Positions 35,156 through 44,169 of a DNA stretch of 64,000 nucleotides are shown here, in pieces. The stretch comes from an uncultured Geobacteraceae bacterium. Its GTDB lineage: Bacteria; Desulfobacterota; Desulfuromonadia; Geobacterales; Pseudopelobacteraceae. The notes beneath the pieces are model-generated. The model was not told where the DNA came from. It did no database searches and was given only the letters and a program-made list of their open reading frames with translations. Made by a program: the position numbers and the translations under genes. How positions within the stretch are numbered: the first letter of the stretch is position 1; every line of letters starts with the position of its first letter. The stretch spans positions 1-64,000 of the forward strand of contig CAINRC010000065.1 of assembly GCA_903852495.1 (NCBI GenBank), read 5' to 3'.

Positions 35156-37153
35156 TTACAACGCTTCTATCATGGCAACGATCTGTTCATCGGTGTAGCC
35201 ATCCAGCTCCACACATTTCGAGGGGCAGGTGGCCTGGCAGGTACCGCAGCCGGCGCAGACACCGGGGTTGACGTAGGCAACGGTCTTGATCAGGTTGCCC
35301 TGGCGGTCGCGGATTTCTTTTTCTTCTATTGCGCCATAGGCACAGACTTTTTTGCAGGCGAAGCAGCCGACACAGCCGGCTTCACGCACCCGCGCCACGA
35401 TCGGTTCACGTTCCAGCTGGTCCTTGGAGAACAGGGTCATAACCTTGGCGGCAGCGGCACTGGCCTGGGAGACTGTTTCGGGGATGTCTTTGGGCCCTTG
35501 ACAGGCACCGGCCAGATAGATGCCGGCGGTGGCGCACTCCACCGGGCGCAGCTTGGCGTGTGCTTCCGAATAGAAGTGGTATTTGTCGTAGGAGATGCCC
35601 AGCTTCTGGGCCAGGGTGTCGGCCCCTTTCTGCGGTTGAATGGCGGTGGCCAAAACAACCATGTCGGCTTCGATTTCCACCTGAACGCCGACGGCAATGT
35701 CACTCCCCATGACGACGATCTTGTCCCCCTTTTGGTACAGGCGGGAGACCATGCCGCGGATATACACCGCTTCTTCCTCTTCGATGGAGCGGCGCCAGAA
35801 TTCGTCATAGCTTTTGCCCGGAGTACGGGCGTCCATGAAGAATACGTAGGCTTGGCCGTCATGCACCTTGTGGTGGTAGAGCATGGTGTGTTTGGCGGTG
35901 TACATGCAGCAGACTTTGGAGCAGTAGGAGATCCCTTTCTCCCTCGCCCGCGAGCCGATGCACTGTATAAAGACAATCTGCTTCGGTTCCTTGCCGTCGG
36001 AGGGGCGCAGAATCTTGCCGCCGGTGGGGCCGGAGGCCGAGGCGAGGCGTTCAAAGGTCATACCGTCGATGACGTCCGGAATCTTGCCGTGACCGAATTC
36101 GCCGTACCCTTTGATGGCGGAGCCTTTCGGCTTTTCGTCGATGGTGTACAGGTCGAACCCGGTGGCTACGACGATGGCACCCACCGCTTCGACGATCAGG
36201 CGGTCCTCCTGTTCGAAGTCCACCGCGCCGGGTCCGCAGACTTTCTGGCAGACCCCGCATTTACCGGTTTTGAACCAGGTGCAGTTGGCACGGTCGATAA
36301 CCGGCGTGTTCGGCACCGCCTGGGGAAACGGGACGTAGATGGCGGTGCGCAGGCCGATGTTCTGGTCAAATTTATTGGGGATTTTTTTCTGGGGGCATTT
36401 GGTCATGCAGACACCGCAGCCGGTGCATTTGTCCTCATCCACGGAGCGGGCTTTTTTCTTGATGGTGACCTGAAAGTTGCCGATGTACCCTTCCACCAGT
36501 TCGACTTCCGAGAAGGTGTGCAGGGTGATTTTGGGGTGGTTGGCCACATCCACCATCTTGGGGGTCATGATGCACTGGGAGCAGTCCAGAGTCGGGAAGG
36601 TTTCGGACAGCTGGGCCATGTGCCCGCCGATGGAGGGCTCCCGCTCGACGAGGATGACTTCGTGGCCGCAGTCGGCAATATCCAGTGCCGCCTGTATGCC
36701 GGCGATACCGCCGCCGATGACGAGGGAGCGTTTGGTGACCGGTACGGTAATGCCCGGCAGGATCCGGTTTTTCTTGATCCGTTCCACCATCATGCCGACG
36801 ATCTCCACCGCCTTGACCGTGGCCTCTTCCTTGTTTTCATGAACCCAGGAGCAGTGTTCGCGGATATTGGCCATTTCGCAGAGGAAGGGGTTCAGACCGG
36901 CCGCTTCCACCGCCTTGCGGAAGGTTTTCTCGTGCATACGGGGGGAGCAGGCGGCAACGACGATGTGCGTCAGTTTCTGTTCCTGAATGGCATTTTTCAG
37001 CAGGTTCTGCCCCGGATCTGAGCACATGTACTTGTAGTCGGTGGAGAAGGATACGCCGGGGAGCAAGCCGACTTCCCGGGCGACCCGTTCAACGTCAACA
37101 GTTCTGGATATGTTCTCGCCGCAATGGCAGATGAATACGCCTATTCGTGACAT
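35156..37153 (-). CDS. hdrA: Heterodisulfide reductase subunit A (flavin bifurcation site)
   Basis: 665 residues. The start IGVFICHCGENI is the HdrA signature. An FAD Rossmann site follows (VIGGGIAGIQAALDIAD), then CTGCGVCMTKCP and the Cys-rich segment CTWFKTGKCGVCQKVCG. A second nucleotide half and two C-terminal 4Fe-4S ferredoxin motifs (CVGCFACKKVCAYG, CAGCGTCQATCPSKC) complete it. HdrA carries the bifurcating FAD: one electron goes to ferredoxin, the other through HdrC and HdrB to a disulfide. It is followed by element copy 4 and flxD. Confidence 0.95.
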   Translation of the reverse strand: MSRIGVFICHCGENISRTVDVERVAREVGLLPGVSFSTDYKYMCSDPGQNLLKNAIQEQKLTHIVVAACSPRMHEKTFRKAVEAAGLNPFLCEMANIREHCSWVHENKEEATVKAVEIVGMMVERIKKNRILPGITVPVTKRSLVIGGGIAGIQAALDIADCGHEVILVEREPSIGGHMAQLSETFPTLDCSQCIMTPKMVDVANHPKITLHTFSEVELVEGYIGNFQVTIKKKARSVDEDKCTGCGVCMTKCPQKKIPNKFDQNIGLRTAIYVPFPQAVPNTPVIDRANCTWFKTGKCGVCQKVCGPGAVDFEQEDRLIVEAVGAIVVATGFDLYTIDEKPKGSAIKGYGEFGHGKIPDVIDGMTFERLASASGPTGGKILRPSDGKEPKQIVFIQCIGSRAREKGISYCSKVCCMYTAKHTMLYHHKVHDGQAYVFFMDARTPGKSYDEFWRRSIEEEEAVYIRGMVSRLYQKGDKIVVMGSDIAVGVQVEIEADMVVLATAIQPQKGADTLAQKLGISYDKYHFYSEAHAKLRPVECATAGIYLAGACQGPKDIPETVSQASAAAAKVMTLFSKDQLEREPIVARVREAGCVGCFACKKVCAYGAIEEKEIRDRQGNLIKTVAYVNPGVCAGCGTCQATCPSKCVELDGYTDEQIVAMIEAL

Positions 37154-37171
37154 CGGTTATTCCTTTATTGG

Positions 37172-38098
37172 TTACCTGATTCCCGGGAGGGATACCTGAT
37201 TGTCCAGCAGTGATGTTTCCATCAGCTTTTTCTCTGTCAGGAGCGGGAACGGGCTGACGATCATCGCGCCCAATCCCAGGTTTTCGGGTGACAGGCCGAC
37301 GGAGAGTCCCACCAGTTGGGTGAGGTAGAAGACCGGCAGGTCATAACTGGTGCTGTACACTTTTTCTATTTCTTTCTGGCGGATGTCCAGGTTGCCGTGA
37401 CAAAGCGGGCAGCCGACCATGATGCAGTCAGCGCCGGCGGCCTTGGCAGCATCGAGGATGGCATTGGTGAGCTGAATGACGACACCGGGGCGCGACAGGG
37501 TGAAGTTGGCACCGCAGCATTCTAGGCGGTGGGTCCAGGCGACAGTTTCCGCGCCCACCGCTTCGATAATCTTCTCCATGATGGTCGGTGCTTCGGCACA
37601 GTCAAGGTTCGGTACATCCGTTGGACGGGTCAGCAGGCAGCCGTAGTAGCAGGCGACTTTAAGCCCGGTCAGCGGTTTGTTGACCGAGGCGGCCAGCCGC
37701 TCCAGCCCCAGATCCTTCGCCAGTATCTCCAGCAGATGTTTCACATTGCCGTCAAGTTTCAGCGGGGCGTCAAGGGCCTGTTCAACTTGCTTGCGTTTGA
37801 CGTCGTTCTCACCAAGGATATGCTGAGCGGTCTTGAGCCGGGAAAAACAGGCGGCACAGGCGACAGCCACGTCGCCTTCGATACTATCGGCCAGCTCCAG
37901 ATTCTTGGCACACAGGGAGAGTGACAGGAGCTCATCCACATTGTGGGCCGGGGTGGCGCCGCAGCAGAACCAGTCAGGTATTTCGGTGAGGCCGATCCCC
38001 AGGTGCCTGAAAAGCTCGCGGGTGGAGAGGTCGTATTCACCGGCGGAGGCGTGCAGCGAGCAGCCCGGGTAGTAGGAGTATTTAAGATCGTTTGTCAT
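37172..38098 (-). CDS. hdrB: Heterodisulfide reductase subunit B
   Basis: 308 residues with two CCG domains: YYPGCSLHASAGEYD with WFCCGATP, and CYYGCLLTRP with LECCGANF. These hold the non-cubane iron-sulfur clusters that reduce the disulfide. The natural substrate in bacteria is not CoM-S-S-CoB but an unidentified disulfide. The short 18-base gap to hdrA is the only hdr/flx junction without a dispersed repeat. Confidence 0.93.
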   Translation of the reverse strand: MTNDLKYSYYPGCSLHASAGEYDLSTRELFRHLGIGLTEIPDWFCCGATPAHNVDELLSLSLCAKNLELADSIEGDVAVACAACFSRLKTAQHILGENDVKRKQVEQALDAPLKLDGNVKHLLEILAKDLGLERLAASVNKPLTGLKVACYYGCLLTRPTDVPNLDCAEAPTIMEKIIEAVGAETVAWTHRLECCGANFTLSRPGVVIQLTNAILDAAKAAGADCIMVGCPLCHGNLDIRQKEIEKVYSTSYDLPVFYLTQLVGLSVGLSPENLGLGAMIVSPFPLLTEKKLMETSLLDNQVSLPGIR

Positions 38099-38121
38099 TG
38101 ATGATACCCAAAATCCTTGAG

Positions 38122-38204
38122 TTCAATTTTGAATTTTGAATGCTGAATTTTGAATTGCCGTCAATCAAGAATTCAAAATCCAAAATTCAAAATTCAAAAT
38201 TGCC
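38122..38204. repeat. AT-rich palindromic repeat in the hdrC-hdrB spacer
   Basis: The left part (38122-38156) is built of TTTTGAATT units and the right part (38170-38204) of AATTCAAAA units, its reverse complement. A 13-base centre separates them. The right arm touches the hdrC stop codon at 38205. The right arm is 30/35 identical to a stretch inside cbiD (16898-16932), so this is a dispersed family. Confidence 0.88.
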
Positions 38205-38774
38205 TTACAGCGCTTTGCCGTTTTTACGCATTTCTTCAATGCGGCTGAAGATCTTTTCTATTTCGGACAGGTTTTTGTTTTTGCTGTGGAACATTTTCAG
38301 TTTGCCCTTGGCGAGCAGTTTGGGGCCGAGCATGAGATCTTTCAGGAACTGCCCCGATTTGACGTTGAACACGGCGGCAAGGCGCATTTCGTACTGGCGG
38401 CCGTAGGTGCGGATATTCTGCAGAAACAGCTTGTTGGCAAGCTGGACGTAGCTTTCCTTGGAGGGGCCATCGGCATCCCAGGAAAGCTTGCGCAGGGCAT
38501 CCATAATGGAAGCCAGGTGAACTTTATTGGGACAGCGGGTAGAGCAGGTTTCGCAGGAGGCGCAGTACCAGATGGACCGCCCTTCGATAATGCGGCGCCA
38601 CTGGCCAAGCTGCAGCAGGCGGACAACGCGATTCGGCGGATGCTCCATGAACGTTGCCATGGGGCAGCCGGCAGAACACTTGCCGCACTGGAAGCAGCGC
38701 CGGACCGATGTGTCAGAGAGAGCCTCGACTTTGCGTACAAAGTCAACGTCCATCGTCTCCTGCGATATGATCAT
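38205..38774 (-). CDS. hdrC: Heterodisulfide reductase subunit C
   Basis: 189 residues from the ATG at 38774. Two 4Fe-4S motifs are present: CFQCGKCSAGCPM and CASCETCSTRCPN. It passes electrons from HdrA to HdrB. The start is uncertain: the ATG at 38774 has only A-rich sequence before it, while a GTG at 38789 has AGGTGG very close. It is the first gene of the hdr-flx operon; the gene order (hdrC-B-A then flxD-C-B-A) is the reverse of the flxABCD-hdrABC order described for sulfate reducers. Confidence 0.92.
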   Translation of the reverse strand: MIISQETMDVDFVRKVEALSDTSVRRCFQCGKCSAGCPMATFMEHPPNRVVRLLQLGQWRRIIEGRSIWYCASCETCSTRCPNKVHLASIMDALRKLSWDADGPSKESYVQLANKLFLQNIRTYGRQYEMRLAAVFNVKSGQFLKDLMLGPKLLAKGKLKMFHSKNKNLSEIEKIFSRIEEMRKNGKAL

Positions 38775-39087
38775 TTTTTTCTTTTTCACAGACCACCTGT
38801 TTAGTTTAAATAAAATTAGCGGTGATATTTCCGGTGAAACAAAACAATGGTACAAAATAAAAGGTACGTTGATACAGCGTGTTTGGCAATTCTTTACACA
38901 ATCGATGCATAAAATGCAAGGCAATAGTACCATGCTGATATAATTTAGGAAAAGTCAAAAGCGGTAAGACCAATTTCCTGTGGCTACCTTGTTTAAGCAA
39001 CACTGGGGAGCCGCCGACTCCCCCCAACAAAAAAGCCCACCCCCTTCATGTAGCAGGAGTGGACCTTTTTTCTGACCATCAAAACGG
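38775..39087. other. Intergenic region carrying the hdr operon promoter and a terminator
   Basis: No gene is visible. From right to left it holds the terminator of the gene at 39088 (39029-39072) and then an AT-rich stretch that must contain the hdrC promoter. No convincing -35/-10 pair stands out. A short palindrome TGCAT-AAA-ATGCA (38906-38918) has the same TGCAT half-sites as the GntR operator at 25286 but closer together. Confidence 0.6.
39029..39072 (-). terminator. Intrinsic terminator after the 52-residue protein gene
   Basis: On the minus strand GTCCACTCC pairs with GGGGTGGGC (two G-U pairs), followed by TTTTTTGTT. A run of As on the other side would let it work weakly in the opposite direction. 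Confidence 0.65.
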
Positions 39088-39246
39088 TCAGTAGATGATT
39101 ATGTAGCCATGTTCTTCCGCAATTTTTTTGACGTCCTCCCTGACGCGGATACGATAGGTTTTCCCTTCCAGAGTGAAGCTGTATCCCCCCTCATCATCCG
39201 GATGTGCATCATTCAGCAGAGCCTCAAATGTTGCCGTTTTTATCAT
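39088..39246 (-). CDS. Small uncharacterised protein (52 residues)
   Basis: 52 residues starting MIKTATFEALLND at 39246, overlapping the threonine aldolase stop by four bases behind GGGAGG. It has an acidic middle (HPDDEGG) and beta-strand-like segments YSFTLEGKTYRIRV and GYIIIY. I do not recognise the family. The overlap and good SD argue it is real and translated with the aldolase. Confidence 0.6.
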   Translation of the reverse strand: MIKTATFEALLNDAHPDDEGGYSFTLEGKTYRIRVREDVKKIAEEHGYIIIY

Positions 39247-40322
39247 ACCGTGCCTCCCGGTGCCCGACCAGCAGCGGAAGAGGCAGTTCGTACCGCCTCC
39301 GACAACTGAAGTACATCGCGTTCCGTTGTCTGCCACGAGCACATGAAGCGTGCGCCGCCGGAACCAATAAATGAATAGAAGTGCCAGCCGGCCTGACGGA
39401 GGGCAGCAGCGACCGCCTCCGGCATTTCCACGAATACCGAGTTTGCCTGCCGGGGATACATGATGCGGATGCCATCGATTGCAGCCAGGTGCTGTTCGAG
39501 CAGCGCCGCGCAGCCATTGGCGTGACGGGCGTTGTTCAGCCAGGCGCCCCCTTCCAGCATCCCGATCCAGGGGGCTGAAATAAAGCGCATTTTGGATGCC
39601 AGCTGTCCGGCCTGTTTGCAGCGGTAATCAAACTCATGGGCCAGTTCACGGTCAAAGAACACCACCGCTTCACCGACGGCCATCCCGTTTTTCGCCCCTC
39701 CCAGACAGAGTACGTCAACCCCGGCCCGCCAGGTCAGCTCTGCAGGAGCGACATTCAGCGCAACAACCGCGTTGGCAAACCGGGCACCGTCCATCTGCAC
39801 CCGCAGGCCATGACGTTTGGCAAGTTCGCTGGCTGCGCCGATTTCATCCGGCGTGTACACGGTGCCGACTTCTGTCGCCTGGGTCAGGCTCAGTACTTTC
39901 GGCCGGGGGTAATGGATATCGCTGCGGCGGGTAATGATCCGTTCGACTTCGGCCAGATCGAATTTGCCGTCCGGGCCGTTCACATGGAGCAGTTTGGTAC
40001 CATTGGAGAAAAATTCCGGTGCACCGCACTCATCGGTCTCGGCATGGGCCAGTTCGTGGCAGATGACACTGTGGTAGGAACGGCAGAGTGATGCCAGAGC
40101 AAGGGAGTTGGCCGCCGTACCGTTAAAGACGAAGAACACCTGGCACTCTGTTTCAAACACCTGGCGAAGATGCTCGCAGGCACGCTCCGTCCAGAGGTCA
40201 TCACCATAGGAGGGGACAAAGCCGCTGTTGGCTTCCTGCATTGCTCCCCACGCCTCCGGGCAGATTCCGGCGTAGTTGTCGCTGGCAAACTGGTTGTATG
40301 TGGGTTTCAGGTCTGCTTCCAC
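39243..40322 (-). CDS. ltaE: Low-specificity L-threonine aldolase (PLP enzyme)
   Basis: 359 residues from GTG 40322, behind GGGGGA. It opens FASDNYAGICPEAW. The PLP-binding Lys is in LCLGGAKNGMAVGEAV, and VQMDGARFANAV is the typical cofactor-binding segment. It cleaves threonine to glycine and acetaldehyde. The reading frame stays open further upstream, but that region reads as leader and overlaps the divergent L,D-transpeptidase control region. Confidence 0.85.
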   Translation of the reverse strand: MEADLKPTYNQFASDNYAGICPEAWGAMQEANSGFVPSYGDDLWTERACEHLRQVFETECQVFFVFNGTAANSLALASLCRSYHSVICHELAHAETDECGAPEFFSNGTKLLHVNGPDGKFDLAEVERIITRRSDIHYPRPKVLSLTQATEVGTVYTPDEIGAASELAKRHGLRVQMDGARFANAVVALNVAPAELTWRAGVDVLCLGGAKNGMAVGEAVVFFDRELAHEFDYRCKQAGQLASKMRFISAPWIGMLEGGAWLNNARHANGCAALLEQHLAAIDGIRIMYPRQANSVFVEMPEAVAAALRQAGWHFYSFIGSGGARFMCSWQTTERDVLQLSEAVRTASSAAGRAPGGTV

Positions 40323-40486
40323 TCTGCGTCCCCCGTGGTGGTCTTTGAACAGCACTGCGGGCGGTAATCTAGCATCTGTTCCACCGTGATACCAGAAATT
40401 TCCCGCTGCACTGACGACAACGGTTGAATAGTAGCACACAAATGGCTATGATGCCGCCCACCTATTTCATTAAGAGGATTGCTCCC

Positions 40487-41368
40487 ATGCGCAGCAGCCG
40501 AATGCGGCTTTCGCACAAAATAGTTCTGGTGTCGCTCTGTACCGCCATCCTTGTCGGTATATCACTGGTGCAGATGCCGTCCCTGACCGGAAACCCGGCG
40601 GCATCACCGGAAGACAAGGGAAAGGAGGATCTTTCCCGGGTAGAGTATCCAAGCCTGAAAAACATCAAATGGCACGCCCTGTTTATCCAGCCGAATCAGT
40701 CACTTGAGTCACTCTTCGGGCCGGACTGGATTCTGGTCGCGCGCTTCAACCGGCTTGACCGCCGCCACGCATACCCCGGCACCACCATCAAAGTTCCTGA
40801 CAACATGAACGATATTCGGGACTACACACCGATGCTGAAGTTTTATCAGCCGGCCGCCCGCCACGAAAAGTACATCCTGGTGGATGTGACCGAGCAGTGG
40901 CTGGGTGCCTATGAATACGGGAAGCTGATTTTTTCAGCCCCTGCCGCCACCGGCAAAGCAACCACCGAAACCCCCACCGGCATCTTCAGAATCACCACTC
41001 GCGACCGGCACCACACTTCGTCACTGTATAAAACAGCCGACGACGAAGAGCAGTACCCCATGGATAATGCCCTGCGCTTTCATGTCGATTCTGACAACGT
41101 TTCCTACTGGCTTCATGCCCGCGATCTGCCGGGCCGCCCCGCATCACATGGCTGTATCGGCCTGTTTGATGAAAAGATGCAACTGCGGGTGTTCGAAACA
41201 CCGCCAAAACCGGTGTTGCTGGATTCTCAAAAACTGTACGAATGGGCAGCGGGAGAAAATGAGTACGAAGATGACAGCGGAGGATCAGAGGAGTTGGAAG
41301 ACGGGCCTGTTGTTGAAGTGCGCGGCGACCTGCCCCGGTATCTGGACAGGCCGCCGAAAAATAAATAA
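40487..41368 (+). CDS. L,D-transpeptidase (YkuD domain)
   Basis: 293 residues from the ATG at 40487 behind AGAGG. An N-terminal membrane anchor or signal (about 8-26) is followed by a spacer with a LysM-like feel (LFGPDWILVARFNRLD...PGTTIKVPD), then the YkuD domain with HGCIGL, catalytic Cys223. These enzymes make 3-3 peptidoglycan cross-links or attach proteins to the wall. The C-terminus is acidic. It converges with hemB. Confidence 0.88.
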   Translation: MRSSRMRLSHKIVLVSLCTAILVGISLVQMPSLTGNPAASPEDKGKEDLSRVEYPSLKNIKWHALFIQPNQSLESLFGPDWILVARFNRLDRRHAYPGTTIKVPDNMNDIRDYTPMLKFYQPAARHEKYILVDVTEQWLGAYEYGKLIFSAPAATGKATTETPTGIFRITTRDRHHTSSLYKTADDEEQYPMDNALRFHVDSDNVSYWLHARDLPGRPASHGCIGLFDEKMQLRVFETPPKPVLLDSQKLYEWAAGENEYEDDSGGSEELEDGPVVEVRGDLPRYLDRPPKNK

Positions 41369-41380
41369 ATCCGCTAGTTT

Positions 41381-42355
41381 CTATTTTGCCAACCACCGTG
41401 CCACATCCTTGGCATGATAGGTTATGATAATATCCGCACCGGCCCGCTTGAAGGCGGTCATTGTTTCCATCACCACCCGCTCCTCATCAATCCAGCCCCG
41501 CTCCGCCGCACCCTTGACCATGCTGTATTCGCCGGAAACATTGTAGACCGCCAGCGGCAGATCAAATTCATTGCGCAGATCCCGCAGAATATCAAGATAC
41601 GGCAACCCCGGTTTCACCATGATGATGTCAGCCCCCTCATCAATGTCAGAGGCGGCTTCACGCAGCGCTTCGCGGCGATTGGCCGGATCCATCTGGTAGC
41701 TGCGACGGTCGCCGAACTGGGGCGTTGACTCTGCCGCTTCCCGAAACGGGCCGTAGTAGCCGGACGCATATTTCACCGCATAGCTCATGATCGGGATTGC
41801 GTCATAGCCATGTTCGTCAAGCGTGTCGCGGATAGCTCCAACCCGGCCATCCATCATATCGGACGGAGCCACCATGTCAGCCCCGGCCTGCACATGGGAG
41901 AGCGCTTCCCGCGCCAGCAGATCCAGCGTCGAATCATTATCCACATCACCGTTTTTGATAATTCCGCAGTGACCATGGTCGGTATATTCGCACATACAGA
42001 CATCCGTAATGACCGCCAGGCCCGGCACCTCTTTCTTCAGCGCCCGGATTGTTTCCTGAATAATGCCGGTGTCGGAATAGGCATCGCTGCCGACCGCATC
42101 TTTACATTCGGGAATGCCGAACAGCAGCACGGCCGGAATACCCAGGTCCCGGACCTCTTTGGCTTCGGCGACTATATTTTCAATGGATTGCTGATAGATG
42201 CCGGGCATGGAGGATATTTCTTTTTTGATGCCGGTGCCGAAGGCTGAAAACATCGGATATATCAGGTCGTTGACCGAGAGGGTTGTCTCGCTGACCATCC
42301 GGCGAAAGGTTGCACTCCCTCTGATTCTGCGGGCACGGAACTGTGGAAAAAACAT
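41381..42355 (-). CDS. hemB: Delta-aminolevulinic acid dehydratase (porphobilinogen synthase)
   Basis: 324 residues. The active-site lysines are in [14 protein letters not shown] and [12 protein letters not shown]. The metal segment [14 protein letters not shown] keeps the three cysteines of zinc-dependent enzymes. It condenses two aminolevulinates to porphobilinogen, feeding haem and cobalamin. It stands alone, convergent with the L,D-transpeptidase and divergent from the OmpA gene. Confidence 0.96.
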   Translation of the reverse strand: MFFPQFRARRIRGSATFRRMVSETTLSVNDLIYPMFSAFGTGIKKEISSMPGIYQQSIENIVAEAKEVRDLGIPAVLLFGIPECKDAVGSDAYSDTGIIQETIRALKKEVPGLAVITDVCMCEYTDHGHCGIIKNGDVDNDSTLDLLAREALSHVQAGADMVAPSDMMDGRVGAIRDTLDEHGYDAIPIMSYAVKYASGYYGPFREAAESTPQFGDRRSYQMDPANRREALREAASDIDEGADIIMVKPGLPYLDILRDLRNEFDLPLAVYNVSGEYSMVKGAAERGWIDEERVVMETMTAFKRAGADIIITYHAKDVARWLAK

Positions 42356-42462
42356 GTTTCATTCTCCTTGAAATACGATTTAATGCTGCTGATATGCCGA
42401 CTAACAAGTCGTTTGGAGAGTAATGCAGCCTTAAATAAATTGCAAGATTTTCCCCCGGACGC

Positions 42463-42490
42463 TTGCATTATCAGCCTCCTGTGTTACAAT
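42463..42490 (+). promoter_or_regulatory. Candidate promoter for the OmpA-family gene
   Basis: TTGCAT (42463-42468), 16 bases, TACAAT (42485-42490). The message would have a leader of about 85 bases before the ATG at 42583. Confidence 0.45.
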
Positions 42491-42582
42491 CCCATCGAAA
42501 TTTTTGCATGTTGTTTGAGTACAACTTGGGGCGAAATTGCACACAAATCGTTACCATTTAATTTTGCATGAGGGGGATCATT

Positions 42583-43728
42583 ATGAGAAAAAGGATGCTT
42601 TGTATTCTGGCAGCACTGGCTGTCTCGGCAACTGCTGCTTTCGGCGGGGTTAAGGAGGGAAGCTTTTCGGTATCCCCGATGGTCGGCGGATACGTGTATG
42701 ATGGTGGCACGTACCTTGATCCCGCACTGATTCTGGGACTTCGGGCCGGGTACAACTTCACGAAAAGCATCGGAGTCGAAGCACTGTACGACTACGCCAC
42801 ACCCACTGATGGTAAATACGGACCATTAACAAAAATCGCCATGCAGCGATACGGGGGGCAGGTGCTTTATCATTTTTTCCCGGATAGCATTTTTGTGCCG
42901 TATCTGGCAGCCGGCTATTCCGGTGTCAAATTTGACGGCAATGGCGTCAATAAAGCAACTCATGGCGCATTCGATTACGGGGCAGGCGCCAAGTTGTTTT
43001 TAACTGATGATATTGCCGTTCGGGCCGACCTCCGCCACATTATGTACGGGTATGACTCTGGAACCTACAATGACATGGAATTTTCGTTGGGAGCATATTT
43101 CCAGTTTGGAGCCGTTGCCCCTGTAGTAAAGGCGGTCGCGTCTACTCCTGCGCCAGAACCGGTTAAAGTCGTTGCGGCACCCGCACCTGAGTCGGTTCAA
43201 GCGGTTGTTACTCCTGCTCCAGCACCTGCCGTGGCACCCGTAGTTGTCGCAGCTGTTGTGACTCCCCCGGCAGATTCCGACGGTGACGGCGTGATTGACA
43301 CACTGGACAAATGCCCCGGAACGCCGAAGGGAACTGCAGTAGACGCCAAGGGTTGCCCCGTGGAAACCACCGCGCGATTCTGCAACAAACCAGCCGCGAT
43401 CGCCATTTCGTTTGCGACCAACAAAGCAGACGTTACAGCTGAATATTACAAGGAACTTGATACTGTCGGAAACTTCCTGAAAGGATTTCCCAATTCAAAA
43501 GGGACCATTGAAGGATATACCGACGCTTCCGGAAGTACGGCTACAAACCTGAAACTGTCCCAGGCCCGCGCTGAAAGCGTACGGAGCTACATTGTCAAGA
43601 AGTTCGGGATCGACGGCAGCCGCATTACTGCCAAAGGTTACGGACCAGCCAAGCCGATCGCATCAAACAAAACCGCTGCCGGCAAAGCAAAGAACCGCCG
43701 CATTGAGGCCGTTTTCAGCTGCGAATAG
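42583..43728 (+). CDS. OmpA-family outer-membrane protein
   Basis: 381 residues from the ATG at 42583 behind GAGGGGG. A signal peptide is followed by an OmpA-like beta-barrel (about 22-175, ending YFQFG), a Pro/Ala/Val hinge (about 178-232), a thrombospondin-3-type calcium repeat (DSDGDGVIDTLDKCPGTPKG) and the OmpA peptidoglycan-binding domain with TDASGSTATNLKLSQARAE. It links the outer membrane to the wall, like OprF. It is monocistronic between a promoter and a terminator. Confidence 0.92.
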   Translation: MRKRMLCILAALAVSATAAFGGVKEGSFSVSPMVGGYVYDGGTYLDPALILGLRAGYNFTKSIGVEALYDYATPTDGKYGPLTKIAMQRYGGQVLYHFFPDSIFVPYLAAGYSGVKFDGNGVNKATHGAFDYGAGAKLFLTDDIAVRADLRHIMYGYDSGTYNDMEFSLGAYFQFGAVAPVVKAVASTPAPEPVKVVAAPAPESVQAVVTPAPAPAVAPVVVAAVVTPPADSDGDGVIDTLDKCPGTPKGTAVDAKGCPVETTARFCNKPAAIAISFATNKADVTAEYYKELDTVGNFLKGFPNSKGTIEGYTDASGSTATNLKLSQARAESVRSYIVKKFGIDGSRITAKGYGPAKPIASNKTAAGKAKNRRIEAVFSCE

Positions 43729-43751
43729 GTTCAGCACAACTCCTGTAACAA

Positions 43752-43797
43752 ACAGAGGGCCCTTCCGGATAAAATCGAAAGGGCCCTCTTTCTGTTG
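43752..43797. terminator. Bidirectional intrinsic terminator
   Basis: Arms AGAGGGCCCTT and AAGGGCCCTCT are perfect complements. T-rich sequence follows on the plus strand, and the minus-strand gene at 43813 ends just beyond it. Confidence 0.8.
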
Positions 43798-43812
43798 TGC
43801 ACTGGCGTGATC

Positions 43813-44157
43813 TTATTTTTTTCGACGATCCTGAAGAGAAATAACCTTGGGCCCTCCCCCCTCCTGCCGCATTTTCTGAATACGTTCCTTCTCGGCGTTT
43901 TCCGCCTCAATACGCTCCAGTTCAACGGGAGAAACAACCGGTTCCAGGCGAAGCGGTGTCCCCCCCATGGTGAAATCGGCCCCTTCAATCTGGAATTCGT
44001 CCAGGATCCAGGTAAACACCTGCAATGGTGAGCTCAGTACCAACAATTTCACCTGCCACCAGCCAGGCTTGACGTCCGGTTCAATTTCCTCTACCCGTGC
44101 GTAAAAACCCGCTTTGTTGTCTACGTAAATAAGTACCAGATCGTGAACTATTGCCAT
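43813..44157 (-). CDS. Uncharacterised protein (114 residues)
   Basis: No recognised family. The N-terminal half reads as a small beta-rich domain (IVHDLVLIYVDNKAGFYARVEEIEPD, then GWWQVKLLVL). The C-terminal 40 residues form a charged helix ending in basic VISLQDRRKK. It has no signal or membrane segment. It follows the Cys-rich protein gene by 12 bases, so the two are one unit downstream of rnpB. Confidence 0.7.
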   Translation of the reverse strand: MAIVHDLVLIYVDNKAGFYARVEEIEPDVKPGWWQVKLLVLSSPLQVFTWILDEFQIEGADFTMGGTPLRLEPVVSPVELERIEAENAEKERIQKMRQEGGGPKVISLQDRRKK

Positions 44158-44169
44158 TGTTTTTACCTA

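Noticed and set aside
35141-37021. A 626-codon open frame on the plus strand
   Set aside because: It is exactly antisense to hdrA, is rich in Gly, Asp, Phe and His typical of an antisense shadow, and has no domain. hdrA on the other strand has full motifs.
38775-38933. N-terminal extension of HdrC
   Set aside because: The extra 53 residues are Cys- and hydrophobic-rich without homology and lie in the AT-rich promoter region.
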